From NCBI GenBank assembly GCA_020439745.1, contig JAGQSC010000044.1:62001-126000 (forward strand): DNA of 64,000 nucleotides, in the 5' to 3' direction. The notes under the pieces were generated by a model. It made no database searches and had not been told where the DNA came from. It saw only the letters and a list, made by a program, of their open reading frames with translations. The stretch comes from Acidobacteriota bacterium (lineage in GTDB: Bacteria > Acidobacteriota > Holophagae > Acanthopleuribacterales > Acanthopleuribacteraceae). Below, piece by piece: positions 52,465 through 61,495 of this stretch (positions within the stretch are counted from its first letter, which is position 1; every line of letters starts with the position of its first letter). Both the position numbers and the translations under genes were made by a program.

Positions 52465-53616
52465 TTACAGTGTGTGATGTGGATATTCGGGCGACCTATT
52501 TTGGAAACTCAGGATCTTCGGGTTCTGAATCTGACCGCCGCGAATCTCGATGGAGCGATCGATGGTGACGTTGTCACTCCAGCTCTTGGGACCTTCCATC
52601 ACATGTCCTATGAAGGGGTGGATGGATTTCGAAATCACCCATGAGGCGGCATTCCACAAATAGGTAGGTGTGTGATCCACGGCATAATACGTGATGTTGT
52701 CTCGCACCACAAACGTGGGTTCTTCGATGGTCGTTGGGCGGGCAAAAGGGAAGCCCATGGCTTCATCACAGCTGATGTCGATGATGAGTGTGTCTTTGCG
52801 GAGCAAGGATACTTCGTCTTCTGTCAGAAAATCGGTTGGATTGTCGGTATCTTGCAGGGTCCCGTTGACGATGATATCGGCTTGCGACAAGACTTCTGAA
52901 AATCGTTGGTGTTTTCCGTCTACTCGCAAACCCAAGAGATGGCCCTCTTTATCATAGGTAAGTTGACGAAAAGTGAGACCTGGAACCTGATCAGCCACCG
53001 AGTAAGGTGGCCTTTTTGTGTAGATATCGATGTCGTGGAAACCGCGCCCCTGTAATGCGCAGATGGCGCCTCGACTGACAGATCCAAAACTCAGGACCAC
53101 GGCCTTCTTGCGTGGGCCGTAATGGCCGTCCAGACCTGTCAGGCGCAATGCATCTAGCACCCCGCAATATCCGGCCATTTCATTGTTCTTGTAGAAGATG
53201 TGCATAAGCTTTTGCTGTTGACCTGACCAGGTGAACATCGCTTCCCAGGCAATCAATGTGAGTTTGCGATCAATCGCTATTTGGGTCATTTGACGTTGCT
53301 GCACACAGTGTGGCCATCCCCACAACACGGTGCCCGGCCGCATGGCTTTTAGGTCATCAACCACGGGTTTTGGATTCAAAATGACGTCGCATCGCTCCAT
53401 CAATTCGTCGCGGGTCGCCAGGTGTACACCCATTTTTAACAGATCCTCATCTTGCACACTGAATTTCTCGCCATATCCGCGTTCAAACCAGATCTGGCGT
53501 CTCAATTTCGGGTCGATCCACTCAATGTGCCTTGGGTGAATGGCTACTCTCGATTCATTTTCTTTACGCGATGTGCCTACCACACCCATGCTCAATGTGA
53601 CCACGTCGAACTCCAT
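52465..53616 (-). CDS. AlaDH/PNT-family dehydrogenase, N5-(carboxyethyl)ornithine synthase-like
   Basis: A soluble NAD(P) enzyme of about 383 residues from ATG 53616 (AAGG upstream); ATG 53640 and GTG 53649 are also in frame. The N-terminal domain has SRKENESRVAIHP and ERGYGEKF as in alanine dehydrogenase and transhydrogenase. The segments LWGWPHCVQQ, AWEAMF and FYKNNEMAGY resemble my recollection of N5-(carboxyethyl)ornithine synthase, which reductively joins pyruvate and ornithine. The dinucleotide loop reads LSFGSVSRGA. The substrate is not proven; rocD, another ornithine enzyme, lies 5 kb away. Confidence 0.75.
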   Translation of the reverse strand: MEFDVVTLSMGVVGTSRKENESRVAIHPRHIEWIDPKLRRQIWFERGYGEKFSVQDEDLLKMGVHLATRDELMERCDVILNPKPVVDDLKAMRPGTVLWGWPHCVQQRQMTQIAIDRKLTLIAWEAMFTWSGQQQKLMHIFYKNNEMAGYCGVLDALRLTGLDGHYGPRKKAVVLSFGSVSRGAICALQGRGFHDIDIYTKRPPYSVADQVPGLTFRQLTYDKEGHLLGLRVDGKHQRFSEVLSQADIIVNGTLQDTDNPTDFLTEDEVSLLRKDTLIIDISCDEAMGFPFARPTTIEEPTFVVRDNITYYAVDHTPTYLWNAASWVISKSIHPFIGHVMEGPKSWSDNVTIDRSIEIRGGQIQNPKILSFQNRSPEYPHHTL

Positions 53617-53702
53617 GTGTCTGCCTTGTGTTGTGTTCATTATACCCACTGTTTTATGTGCTGCTTTGGTTTGGCAGTGTAGAATTGCGGCCGGGGGTTC
53701 TC

Positions 53703-53909
53703 TTGAAACGACTCAAAAAGGCTGTCTGGGCGATCTGCATCGTTTGGGCAATAGTGGCGGCTGGATTGTTCGGAGCTGTCTTAATGGGTTTGCTGGATAA
53801 GTCGACTTTTCAGTGGCTATTCACCATTGGGTTTGTGGTATTTGCAATTGCCGTAACCTTGCTATCCCAGATCCTGCAGCAGTCCGACGAAGATTCTGAT
53901 CAGAAATAG
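53703..53909 (+). CDS. Small two-helix membrane protein
   Basis: A 68-residue protein if started at TTG 53703, with GGGGG eight bases upstream. A basic start (MKRLKKAVW) is followed by two membrane helices (about 10-25 and 38-58) and an acidic tail (QQSDEDSDQK). No family recognised. It diverges from the dehydrogenase gene, and its last ten bases overlap the convergent barrel gene. An upstream in-frame start would add a hydrophobic stretch lying over the divergent gene's start. Confidence 0.5.
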   Translation: MKRLKKAVWAICIVWAIVAAGLFGAVLMGLLDKSTFQWLFTIGFVVFAIAVTLLSQILQQSDEDSDQK

Positions 53910-54985
53910 ATTTGTATTGCCGTGAAGTAAAGCGGATCGAATCGCCCAAACTCGGTCTCATCGTGACCGGCAAATAAATAGGTGCTGAGGGCGATATCCA
54001 TGTTTTGCCCCAGCGAATAGCTGAAGCTGGGACCCAGTAACGCACTGTGATCGTCCAGGTTCACAACCGCATACACTTGTAGCGAAGTCAGAGGCGTCAA
54101 TTCACGACTCGCGAGGGCAGCCAGATACGCTTTCCCGCTCCTTTGCTCCACCAGTATGGGTAAACCTTCAGGTTGATCGCCGCCCGAGTCGTCGTAGAAC
54201 AGTTCGGCCATGGCATAGGTCTTTCCCCAGGTCCGGTCTGTGTTGATGATCGCCTTAATAGAGGTCGCTTCGTCATCCCATGTAACCAACCACTCGGCCC
54301 TTAGCGCGTTGGATCCCAAATAGGTCGACATGTCGCCGCCAAGCACCTCAGCCTGACCGCGTTCACCACCCATCAACGACCAATCGGTTTTGCCGAAATG
54401 ACCGCTATGTCGCAGGGCCCACTTCTTGGCCTCGGCATCAGTAGCTGGCGCATATGCCAACTCCGTGCGTTGAAAGGTGCCGTGGTTGTAAACGAAATGG
54501 ACGCCGTCTGTGGTGGCCTTCTCTTCCCGCTCAATGGAAGTCGGCGATGTGGGATTAAAGAGGTCCGTGGGATTCCAAACGAAACCGCTACCCCAGGCGA
54601 TGCGCTGCCTACCCAGGGTCAATTCAACCTGCTTGGTGTGCCAACTCAAGGCGGCGCGTTCAAGTCTCAGGTCGACAATGCCCCAATGTTCGTTTAGGAG
54701 CTCCGTGTCAAGATCCAGGTAATCCGACGTTGGGACCTGCTGGCTCAGAAAATACTCAAATGAATCGAGGTAGTTACCCATGAGCCATGATGTGTCCAGC
54801 CACACTTCGGCAGACAGGCGATCCTTGTAGTCGAATTGGTTCTTGAGCCTTAGGCGGTTGACCCAGTATTGTGTGGTGGTCCCATCAAAGAGGCTTTTGG
54901 ACTGGTTGATGAGCACTTTAATCGAGCCATTGGTCTGAACTTGCGCCATTGAAAGTGCGCACAGAAAAACAAGGACAAGTCTCAT
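53900..54985 (-). CDS. Outer-membrane beta-barrel protein
   Basis: A 361-residue exported protein. A signal peptide (MRLVLVFLCALSMAQ) is followed by alternating amphipathic strands throughout, for example LRLKNQFDYKDRLSAEVWL and ELTLGRQRIAWGSGFVWNP, the latter typical of DUF1302-like porin barrels. It ends in a C-terminal aromatic residue (TAIQIYF), the outer-membrane assembly signal. It overlaps the ATPase gene by four bases and is the last gene of the LolA-FtsX-FtsX-LolD operon, so it is probably the outer-membrane exit or acceptor of that system. Confidence 0.82.
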   Translation of the reverse strand: MRLVLVFLCALSMAQVQTNGSIKVLINQSKSLFDGTTTQYWVNRLRLKNQFDYKDRLSAEVWLDTSWLMGNYLDSFEYFLSQQVPTSDYLDLDTELLNEHWGIVDLRLERAALSWHTKQVELTLGRQRIAWGSGFVWNPTDLFNPTSPTSIEREEKATTDGVHFVYNHGTFQRTELAYAPATDAEAKKWALRHSGHFGKTDWSLMGGERGQAEVLGGDMSTYLGSNALRAEWLVTWDDEATSIKAIINTDRTWGKTYAMAELFYDDSGGDQPEGLPILVEQRSGKAYLAALASRELTPLTSLQVYAVVNLDDHSALLGPSFSYSLGQNMDIALSTYLFAGHDETEFGRFDPLYFTAIQIYF

Positions 54986-55671
54986 GGCCTCTTGTCTTCG
55001 ATGATCTTTCCGTCGCGCAAGTGGACGATTCGGTTGGCGCGCTCCATCACTAGTGGATCGTGGGTTGAAAAAATGAACGTGATTCCCTTTTGCTCATTCA
55101 TCGATTTCATTTTGTCCAGTAGTCGTTTTCCCGTCGTTGAGTCGAGGTTGGCGGTAGGTTCATCGGCCAGGATGAGTTTGGGCTCGCCCACGGTCGCTCG
55201 AGCGACCGCGACCCGTTGTTGTTGGCCGCCGCTGAGTTTATGCGGACGACGCCGATGAAGTTCTTTTTCGATGCCCAATGCTTCCAATTCATCGCGAACC
55301 ATGTTTTGTCTTTTCTGTTTGTCAACGCCTCTAAGCAAAAGCGTAAAGGCCACGTTCTCCTCGGCAGTTAACACGGGGACCAAGTTGTATGCTTGGAATA
55401 CGAAGCCCAAATGGTGCAAGCGGAAAGCTGCCAGTTCGCGTTTGTTGAGCGTGCCCAGATTCTTGCCATCCACTTCAACGGAGCCTTCCGTAGGCGTGTC
55501 GAGACCACCAATGATGTTGAGCAGAGTTGTTTTGCCAGAACCTGAGGGTCCTACCAGGGCAGTGAACTCGCCTGGCTCGATTTCGAGGGAAACGCTGTCG
55601 AGTGCATGTACAGGCACCGCATCTTTTTCTCTGTAAATCTTGGTCAATTGATTGGCGAGTACAATGGGCAT
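54982..55671 (-). CDS. LolD/MacB-type ABC ATPase
   Basis: A 229-residue ATPase of the mechanotransmission class. Walker A is GPSGSGKTTLLN, the LolD loop is RLHHLGFVFQAYNLVPVLTAEEN, the signature is LSGGQQQRVAVARA, Walker B is LILADEPTANLD and the switch is STHDP. It serves the two FtsX permeases encoded just upstream. These transporters use ATP to move lipoproteins or amphiphiles from the inner-membrane outer leaflet rather than across it. Confidence 0.94.
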   Translation of the reverse strand: MPIVLANQLTKIYREKDAVPVHALDSVSLEIEPGEFTALVGPSGSGKTTLLNIIGGLDTPTEGSVEVDGKNLGTLNKRELAAFRLHHLGFVFQAYNLVPVLTAEENVAFTLLLRGVDKQKRQNMVRDELEALGIEKELHRRRPHKLSGGQQQRVAVARATVGEPKLILADEPTANLDSTTGKRLLDKMKSMNEQKGITFIFSTHDPLVMERANRIVHLRDGKIIEDKRP

Positions 55672-55677
55672 GTGTCC

Positions 55678-56883
55678 TCACTGAAAATGGATCGCGTCCA
55701 CCACTTGGAAGCGACTTGCTTTGATAGCAGGGTACAGGGACGCCAGCACGGACATCCCAAGTGTCATCAACACGGCTAATACCTGATCTGAGGTGGTGAC
55801 GAAGGGGTGAATAATCGGTGATATACCGAATCGACCTAGTCCTTCAGACACGATGCTCAAATCTAACCCACCGGTGGTGAGCGGATGAATGAAGGCAAAG
55901 GCAGTCACAGATCCGACAAAACAGCCTAGCAATCCCACAAACAAGGTCTCCCAAATCAACATTGCACGAATCACGCGCGGTGGGGCACCCAGTGCCAAGG
56001 TGATCCCAATCTCCCGCACGCGTTCAAATATGACCATAAGGAAGATGTTGATGATGCTGAATGCAATGGCCGTCAGCATGATTCCGCCGAAAATCCATAC
56101 GTTGTATTTGAACGATTCAAGTGAAACGACTAGGAAAGGATTGAGCTGCCGCCAATGGAGTACTTCGCACCCGGGCGTACTTAGTGCCAGTTGATTTGCA
56201 AGGGGTTCCGCTTGTGCCGGGTCGTCTAATTTGATGGCGACCATGTTCAACTGTTGGTCGTATTCTGCCAGACGAGCAGCGTCGTGGCGGGAAACGTAGA
56301 CGCGCATCTTGTCCACGTCTTGGTAACCGCTCTGGAAGATACCTATGATTCTGAACGCGTTGGCGTTGATGTCCTTGGAAAGACCCGAGACCATGAGCAC
56401 CATCTTCTCGCCCAAACGCAGATCCAAATGATCAGCCATGTCAACGCCTATCACGACTTGTCCTTCTTGAGTCAGGAAGGTGCCTTCGATGATCTTGTCG
56501 GCGATTAGTGACACGGATCTCTCGCGTTCGGGAACCACGCCGTAGATCTGAGCTGCAGTCGCACTTTCGGGACTACTGGCCATGCCCTGAAGCAACACAC
56601 GCGGAGACCACTTCAAGCCTATCTTGGCCTTTAGTTCAGATTCCAACGCATCGCCCTGCTCAATAAAACTATCGATGCTGGGCTGTGTGCGAAAACCCGG
56701 TGCTGCAATTTCAACCGACGCGGTTTGAAAGTCCAGGGATCCATTGACCATCTGCCTTTCAAAAGCGTTCACGAAAGCCTGGGTACCCAGAATCGCAAAA
56801 GAGCCGATGGCGATGGTGATGATCAACACGAATGAGCGCCGTTTGTTCCGCCAAATATTGCGCCATGCAATCGTTAGTATCAT
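55678..56883 (-). CDS. FtsX-family permease (second of two)
   Basis: An inner-membrane protein of 401 residues with one N-terminal helix after IAWRNIWRNKRRS, a periplasmic MacB-PCD-like domain, and three C-terminal helices (VWIFGGIMLTAIAFSIINIFL and on), which is the LolC/LolE layout. It probably pairs with the product of the preceding gene as a heterodimer. GARVREIGITLALGA-like coupling helix is present as FERVREIGITLALGAP. Six bases separate it from the ATPase gene. Confidence 0.92.
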   Translation of the reverse strand: MILTIAWRNIWRNKRRSFVLIITIAIGSFAILGTQAFVNAFERQMVNGSLDFQTASVEIAAPGFRTQPSIDSFIEQGDALESELKAKIGLKWSPRVLLQGMASSPESATAAQIYGVVPERERSVSLIADKIIEGTFLTQEGQVVIGVDMADHLDLRLGEKMVLMVSGLSKDINANAFRIIGIFQSGYQDVDKMRVYVSRHDAARLAEYDQQLNMVAIKLDDPAQAEPLANQLALSTPGCEVLHWRQLNPFLVVSLESFKYNVWIFGGIMLTAIAFSIINIFLMVIFERVREIGITLALGAPPRVIRAMLIWETLFVGLLGCFVGSVTAFAFIHPLTTGGLDLSIVSEGLGRFGISPIIHPFVTTSDQVLAVLMTLGMSVLASLYPAIKASRFQVVDAIHFQ

Positions 56884-56885
56884 GA

Positions 56886-58112
56886 TCAGCCCTGTCTCAT
56901 CGCGTCTACAAGATCGGACTTAAGTGCCAGCACCACGGGATAGATAATCGCCAACAAACAGATGCTGGTCACTGAAATCAGCGGCTCCAGAAACACTTTC
57001 AACTCGGTTGAGAAGTAGATGTTGGGTAGCTCGCCCCAAATGCTCATGGCATCCTTCAGCTCTTGGCTTAGCGGTAACGGGTACGGCTTGATTAAGGTCA
57101 GAGTCAACCACGAAACGAACAAGCCTAGCCCCACACTGAGGACAATTTTCAAGATGAATTCAATGGCCAATAATCCGGCCAATTGCTGTTGATTGAGACC
57201 GATGGCTTGAAGAATGCCAAACTCTCGTCGCCGCTCGACCACGCTCATCATGGCGGTATTTAGGATTTCAAAACCCACCACCAAGATCAGGAAGGCCAGC
57301 AGGATGGCACCAGATACATTGTCCCATGCCACCATCTGTTCCAGGTCTGGCATGATTTGCTGCCAGGATCGAGCTGTGAGTTTTGTACCCTCTAGCAATC
57401 GGTTCAGCTCATTGGCGACGGTTTCGGCTTCTCGAAAATAGTGAGTCTTAACGGCCACTTGAGTGGCTGCATCTTCCACGACAAAAAGATTCTGAGCGCC
57501 TTTGAGTGTGAGTACCGCGATGCCGCGGTCCAGTTCAGGAGAACCCAAGGAAATCATGCCCGATACGACAAACGTTTCGGCACCCATTGCATTGCGATAG
57601 CCTTGGGTGATCACCGCAAACTCATCGCCTATGTTCAGTTCCAATTGCCTTGCCAAGGTTTTCCCAATCAACGCTTGATTGGGCTGGTCGCTGTTCAAGG
57701 GCTCACCGGCTACCAGGTTGCCTGCAAACCGAGTAATGTCCGGCTCTTTTTCTGGGACGATTCCAAAAATGGCAGCTCCAGCACTCGAAGCATCGGAACT
57801 GACGAGCCCAAACCCCGCGATTCTGGGAGACCACTGAACAATTTTGTCGCTATTCAATGCTTCAGTTGGCAGGTTGGACAAGGCAAATGCCTGATTGATC
57901 GTGTGGTCTTCGAAATAGGTCGGAGACGCTATTTGCAAATCACCTTCAACCAGACTGATGGCTGATGATTCGATGGCGTTGTAGGATCCATATTGGAGTG
58001 ATCTTGAAAGGGTGATGATCCACAGAGCGAACACAACTGCACTAACCGTAATCCAAGTCCTTCGCCGATGACGCCACAAGTTCCGCCAGGCTAGGGTCAG
58101 CGTAAAATGCAT
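56886..58112 (-). CDS. FtsX-family permease (first of two)
   Basis: A 408-residue permease with the same layout as its neighbour: LAWRNLWRHRRRTW, helix, periplasmic domain, then three helices with the coupling motif ERRREFGILQAIG. Both permeases probably form the LolCE-like core. Its ATG overlaps the stop of the LolA-like gene by one base, and three bases (two untranslated) separate it from the second permease, so the complex parts are translated together. Confidence 0.92.
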   Translation of the reverse strand: MHFTLTLAWRNLWRHRRRTWITVSAVVFALWIITLSRSLQYGSYNAIESSAISLVEGDLQIASPTYFEDHTINQAFALSNLPTEALNSDKIVQWSPRIAGFGLVSSDASSAGAAIFGIVPEKEPDITRFAGNLVAGEPLNSDQPNQALIGKTLARQLELNIGDEFAVITQGYRNAMGAETFVVSGMISLGSPELDRGIAVLTLKGAQNLFVVEDAATQVAVKTHYFREAETVANELNRLLEGTKLTARSWQQIMPDLEQMVAWDNVSGAILLAFLILVVGFEILNTAMMSVVERRREFGILQAIGLNQQQLAGLLAIEFILKIVLSVGLGLFVSWLTLTLIKPYPLPLSQELKDAMSIWGELPNIYFSTELKVFLEPLISVTSICLLAIIYPVVLALKSDLVDAMRQG

Positions 58113-58834
58113 TAACGGGACGACCTCAGGTGCTGCATGCTAAACACCTGGTTTTCAATAGGTTCATCAAAGCGAATGTTGGACATGATCAGTCGCGTGA
58201 GTTGGCCGGGCTTATTGATTTGTTTCAGTTCCATTTTGCATGGGATGACGCGGTCGTGCATCAGTTTGAAGTCGCTGTAGGTCATCACTCTAACCAGTTC
58301 GTCGCGTTCATTGAAGAATTCGGCTTTGATCGGATTGTAATCTTCTTTGCGTATCCATTCCCTGATCTTGCCCCAAACCACAGCGGCCTCAGGCTTGGGA
58401 ACCAACTCAATCAGCCAGGCTTCACCCGCTTCAGTCGGTTCCGTACCTAAAAGACGGTGTTCGTAGTCGTCGATGATGCTGGATTCCTTGACCAAATCGT
58501 CGTTGGTGAAATCGGAGCCCATCCAGGATTGCATCATCATCGAGGGCGGTATCTTGATGACGCGATTAATGCGCGGCACATACTGCCACATTTCGCTTTC
58601 CATTTTGAGAAACGATACGCCTTTGTCCCTGATGGGCTGATCCACGCGAATAAAGGATTTCTCGGTTCCCTCAGACCAAAACTCGAATTCGAGGACGCGT
58701 TCCCAATCCGGGTGAACAATAACCATGGTGTAGTGTCCCTGCTGGGTTAATCCACGTGTGAGTTCGTCGACTCGGCGGATGATGTCTGCAGCCGTGGGTT
58801 CACCAGGGAGGAATGCCATCAATGCCAACCACAT
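58112..58834 (-). CDS. LolA-like outer-membrane lipoprotein-sorting protein
   Basis: A periplasmic carrier of 240 residues. A short signal peptide (MWLALMAFLPGEPTAA) is followed by an eleven-strand LolA-type fold with the marks MWQYVPRINRVIKIPP and SWMGSDFTNDDL, where the LolA-like family has its FMGSDFTYEDL. The family binds lipoprotein acyl chains or other lipids. GGAGGTGA lies before the ATG, and TATGAT about 20 bases upstream may be the -10. First gene of the trans-envelope operon. Confidence 0.88.
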   Translation of the reverse strand: MWLALMAFLPGEPTAADIIRRVDELTRGLTQQGHYTMVIVHPDWERVLEFEFWSEGTEKSFIRVDQPIRDKGVSFLKMESEMWQYVPRINRVIKIPPSMMMQSWMGSDFTNDDLVKESSIIDDYEHRLLGTEPTEAGEAWLIELVPKPEAAVVWGKIREWIRKEDYNPIKAEFFNERDELVRVMTYSDFKLMHDRVIPCKMELKQINKPGQLTRLIMSNIRFDEPIENQVFSMQHLRSSR

Positions 58835-58910
58835 CGGTCACCTCCAGAACACATCATAACGTACGCGCGCCAAGCAATTGTGTTTCTTTGGTTTATTTGG
58901 TTTGTGCGGG

Positions 58911-58938
58911 CAAAAAAAAGGGCCGGTGTAACCGGCCC
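58911..58938 (-). terminator. Intrinsic terminator after rocD
   Basis: GGGCCGG (58920-58926), loop TGTAA, CCGGCCC (58932-58938). On the minus strand the stem is followed by TTTTTTTT. It ends the ornithine aminotransferase transcript and separates it from the LolA-like operon. Confidence 0.9.
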
Positions 58939-58945
58939 GTGTTGA

Positions 58946-60163
58946 TCATGCTTCGCAAAGCACCTTTTGCAGTCGGTCCAATGCCCAATCCAGTTCGGAT
59001 TTCGTAATTACCAAAGGAGGCGCCAAGCGTATGGTGTTTACGTGCGTCTCCTTACAAAGGAGCCCTTCTTCTTGCAGACGTTCGCAGAATCGACGTGCGC
59101 CACCCGCTTTATCATTGAGCTCAATGCCAATCCACAACCCCGAGCCGCGAATTTCGGCAATGTGTGGGGAGGGTATGTTTTTGACGCGTCCCAGAAGGTA
59201 TTCGCCGAGCGACGAAGACTTCTCTACCAATTGTTCTTCCACCAGGACATCAAGCGCTGCATCAGCAACGGCACATGCCAGTGGGTTACCGCCATAGGTA
59301 GACCCGTGCGTACCAGGTGTGAACACAGACATAAATTCGTCATTGGCCAGGAATGCTGATACTGGATAAAGTCCGCCTGAAAGGGCTTTGCCAATGGTGA
59401 CGGCGTCCGGTCGAATGCCTTCGTGCTCAAAGGCAAAGAGCTTGCCGGTTCGGCCCAGTCCAGATTGGATTTCGTCAAGGATCAATTTGATGTTGTGCTG
59501 GTCGCACAATGTGCGGAGGCCTTTGATGAACCCAGCAGGTGGGAGTACCACGCCGCCTTCGCCTTGAATAGGCTCCACCAATATGGCACAGGTATGGGGC
59601 GTGATCGCTTTGGCTGTACCTTCCAAGTCACCGTAGGGCACCGTGACGAACCCCGGCGTAAAGGGTCCAAACCCGCCTGTGGTCGTCTCATCGGTAGAGA
59701 AGCCCACAATGGTGGTGGTTCGCCCATGAAAGTTGCCGTCAAACGTGATGATCTCTGCCTTGCCTGCGGGGACGCCTTTGCACTCGTAACCCCACTTGCG
59801 GGCCGCTTTGATGGCAGTCTCTACTGCTTCGGCGCCGGTATTCATGAGCAGGGCTTTGTCGAATCCAGTGATTTCATTCAGTTTTTGTAGCAATGGCGGG
59901 AACTTGTCATTGCGAAATGCCCGCGACGTCAATGCAAGTACTTTCGCCTGCTCGGTGAGTGCTTGAACAATTCGGGGGTGGTTGTGTCCCTGATTCACGG
60001 CCGAATAGGCTGCTAGAAAATCCATGTATTTCTTGCCTTCAACGTCCCAAACCCAAACACCTTCACCGCGCGTAAGCACGACGTCGAGTGGGTGGTAATT
60101 GTGTGCGCCGTATTTGCTTTCCTGATCGATCAGCGCTTTGGCAGATCGTGTCGTTGTAGTCAT
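58946..60163 (-). CDS. rocD: Ornithine aminotransferase
   Basis: A PLP enzyme of 405 residues that moves the delta-amino group of ornithine to 2-oxoglutarate, giving glutamate semialdehyde. The PLP Lys is Lys259 (TIGKALSGG), with Asp230 in LILDEIQSGLGRTG. The start NYHPLDVVLTRGEGVWVWDVEG is characteristic of ornithine aminotransferases and separates it from acetylornithine and GABA enzymes. GGAGGG precedes the ATG. An inverted repeat with TGAAT/ATTCA arms lies about 170 bases upstream. No rocF or proC is in the window. Confidence 0.92.
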   Translation of the reverse strand: MTTTTRSAKALIDQESKYGAHNYHPLDVVLTRGEGVWVWDVEGKKYMDFLAAYSAVNQGHNHPRIVQALTEQAKVLALTSRAFRNDKFPPLLQKLNEITGFDKALLMNTGAEAVETAIKAARKWGYECKGVPAGKAEIITFDGNFHGRTTTIVGFSTDETTTGGFGPFTPGFVTVPYGDLEGTAKAITPHTCAILVEPIQGEGGVVLPPAGFIKGLRTLCDQHNIKLILDEIQSGLGRTGKLFAFEHEGIRPDAVTIGKALSGGLYPVSAFLANDEFMSVFTPGTHGSTYGGNPLACAVADAALDVLVEEQLVEKSSSLGEYLLGRVKNIPSPHIAEIRGSGLWIGIELNDKAGGARRFCERLQEEGLLCKETHVNTIRLAPPLVITKSELDWALDRLQKVLCEA

Positions 60164-60334
60164 TGTTACCCTCCTGAAGGTAAACGCCTGCCGATCGTGG
60201 CATGTTGGCTTTGTTGTGCAATCTCAAGCGTCTCATTCCCCTCGAAATGGCCGCTTACCCCCTGCAGGTCTTTGGTTTCGGGCGAACCTTGCAAGATCGC
60301 CTTATCCTCGCCCTAGTTGAGCCCTACGTCAACC

Positions 60335-60359
60335 CCTGAATTATGAAGTGATATTCAGG
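60335..60359. promoter_or_regulatory. Inverted repeat upstream of rocD, possible operator
   Basis: CCTGAAT (60335-60341), 11 bases, ATTCAGG (60353-60359): perfect seven-base arms. On the minus strand it lies immediately upstream of TTGACG (60328-60333), a possible -35 for rocD. The arms contain TGAAT and ATTCA, the half-sites of ArgR boxes, but the 11-base spacing is not that of a standard box (four). There is no T-tract, so a cotH terminator is unlikely. Confidence 0.4.
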
Positions 60360-60361
60360 AA

Positions 60362-61495
60362 TTACCAGCGGTTCAAATCGTACGCCACAAACTCACCTCG
60401 CCTTTCGATATACGATTTGAAGCGGACGAATGCGAGCTCCCATTTTTCGTAGGCTTCCGGGCTGCAAGCTGCTGCCATTTCGGGCTGAAGGATGGCATGG
60501 CAACTGTCCAAGAAAACACGGGTGTCTTCAGAATAGACTTGGCGGCTCAGGCGATGGAGTTGCTTGATATAGAGCGCTTCGAGTTCTCTAACGCAAAGGA
60601 TATCCAGCAAAGGCAAATCTGATACCCCAACGCCAATGCCCAAAGGGCGATCGAATCGGTGGCTGAAGGCTCTGTCCATGTCCCATGGCACGATGTGCAA
60701 TCGACCTTTGCTGTCTTCGCACAAATAGTAGTTATGGCGGTCGCGGTAGTCGTCCCAAACGGCCATCAGGTCGGTTAGCACCAAATAGTCGATCGCTTCA
60801 GTGATCGCAAAAACCCTGCTTAGGTTTTTCACGGTGGCTTTGCTCCAATCGTGGAGGTGTTCGCTCACGCGAAGGACGTCTTGATGCGCCTCCTTTTGGG
60901 ATCCACTCTTCAGCGCGTAAATTTCGGCATAGTGTTCAACATCGCCGCCCAACCATTCAAGACCGGCTTTGTTGGGCTTGTAGCGATGGCGCTTACCGCT
61001 TCCAAAATTGCGTTTCATGAATTGTTTATCGATACGTTCCACGTTGACGAAGATGCCATAATCAATGCCATTCACATGGAGCCACGCCCAGTTGGCTCGG
61101 GGTGCGATCATGTGTTGGCCAAGCAGGCGGTAGGCGAGCAATTCGGCGCATAAGCTCTCGTCAAACTTACCTGCATTGAGCGTGAGCAGATCGATACCCG
61201 CGAAATCACCTTGGCCAAAAGCATCGAGCTTGATGGCTAACGAATTTCGCGTGGACGAACGCCCCACGTAGGACGAATTGCCTTTGATTCGCATCCCGGC
61301 GTGCGGAAACTGTAGACCCTGTACCGTTACACTCGCCTTAAGGTAGGTGGAGCTTTTGTTGATTTGGTCCTTCCGGTGATTGGCATGTAACTGTTCTTCC
61401 CAGTCTGATTGGTTGAAACCGACCTCAATATCTGTAATGTGTGTCAACTCATAAAGGTTAGGTGCTTGGAGCAGCATCAAACAAAAAAGAATCAT
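60362..61495 (-). CDS. Exported CotH-kinase-family protein
   Basis: A 377-residue protein with a short N-terminal signal (MILFCLMLLQAP). The CotH fold is a distant protein kinase relative; marks are GMRIKGNSSYVG with RNSLAIKL, and the catalytic region VWDDYRDRHNYYLCEDS followed by IVPWDMDRAF. CotH phosphorylates spore coat proteins in Bacillus, but this organism shows no spore genes here, and secreted CotH proteins are widespread in non-sporulating bacteria. GGAG lies before the ATG. Substrate unknown. Confidence 0.88.
   Translation of the reverse strand: MILFCLMLLQAPNLYELTHITDIEVGFNQSDWEEQLHANHRKDQINKSSTYLKASVTVQGLQFPHAGMRIKGNSSYVGRSSTRNSLAIKLDAFGQGDFAGIDLLTLNAGKFDESLCAELLAYRLLGQHMIAPRANWAWLHVNGIDYGIFVNVERIDKQFMKRNFGSGKRHRYKPNKAGLEWLGGDVEHYAEIYALKSGSQKEAHQDVLRVSEHLHDWSKATVKNLSRVFAITEAIDYLVLTDLMAVWDDYRDRHNYYLCEDSKGRLHIVPWDMDRAFSHRFDRPLGIGVGVSDLPLLDILCVRELEALYIKQLHRLSRQVYSEDTRVFLDSCHAILQPEMAAACSPEAYEKWELAFVRFKSYIERRGEFVAYDLNRW

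Noticed and set aside
57441-57965. Plus-strand open frame of 174 codons opposite the first FtsX gene
   Set aside because: Shadow of a conserved permease; no start signal.
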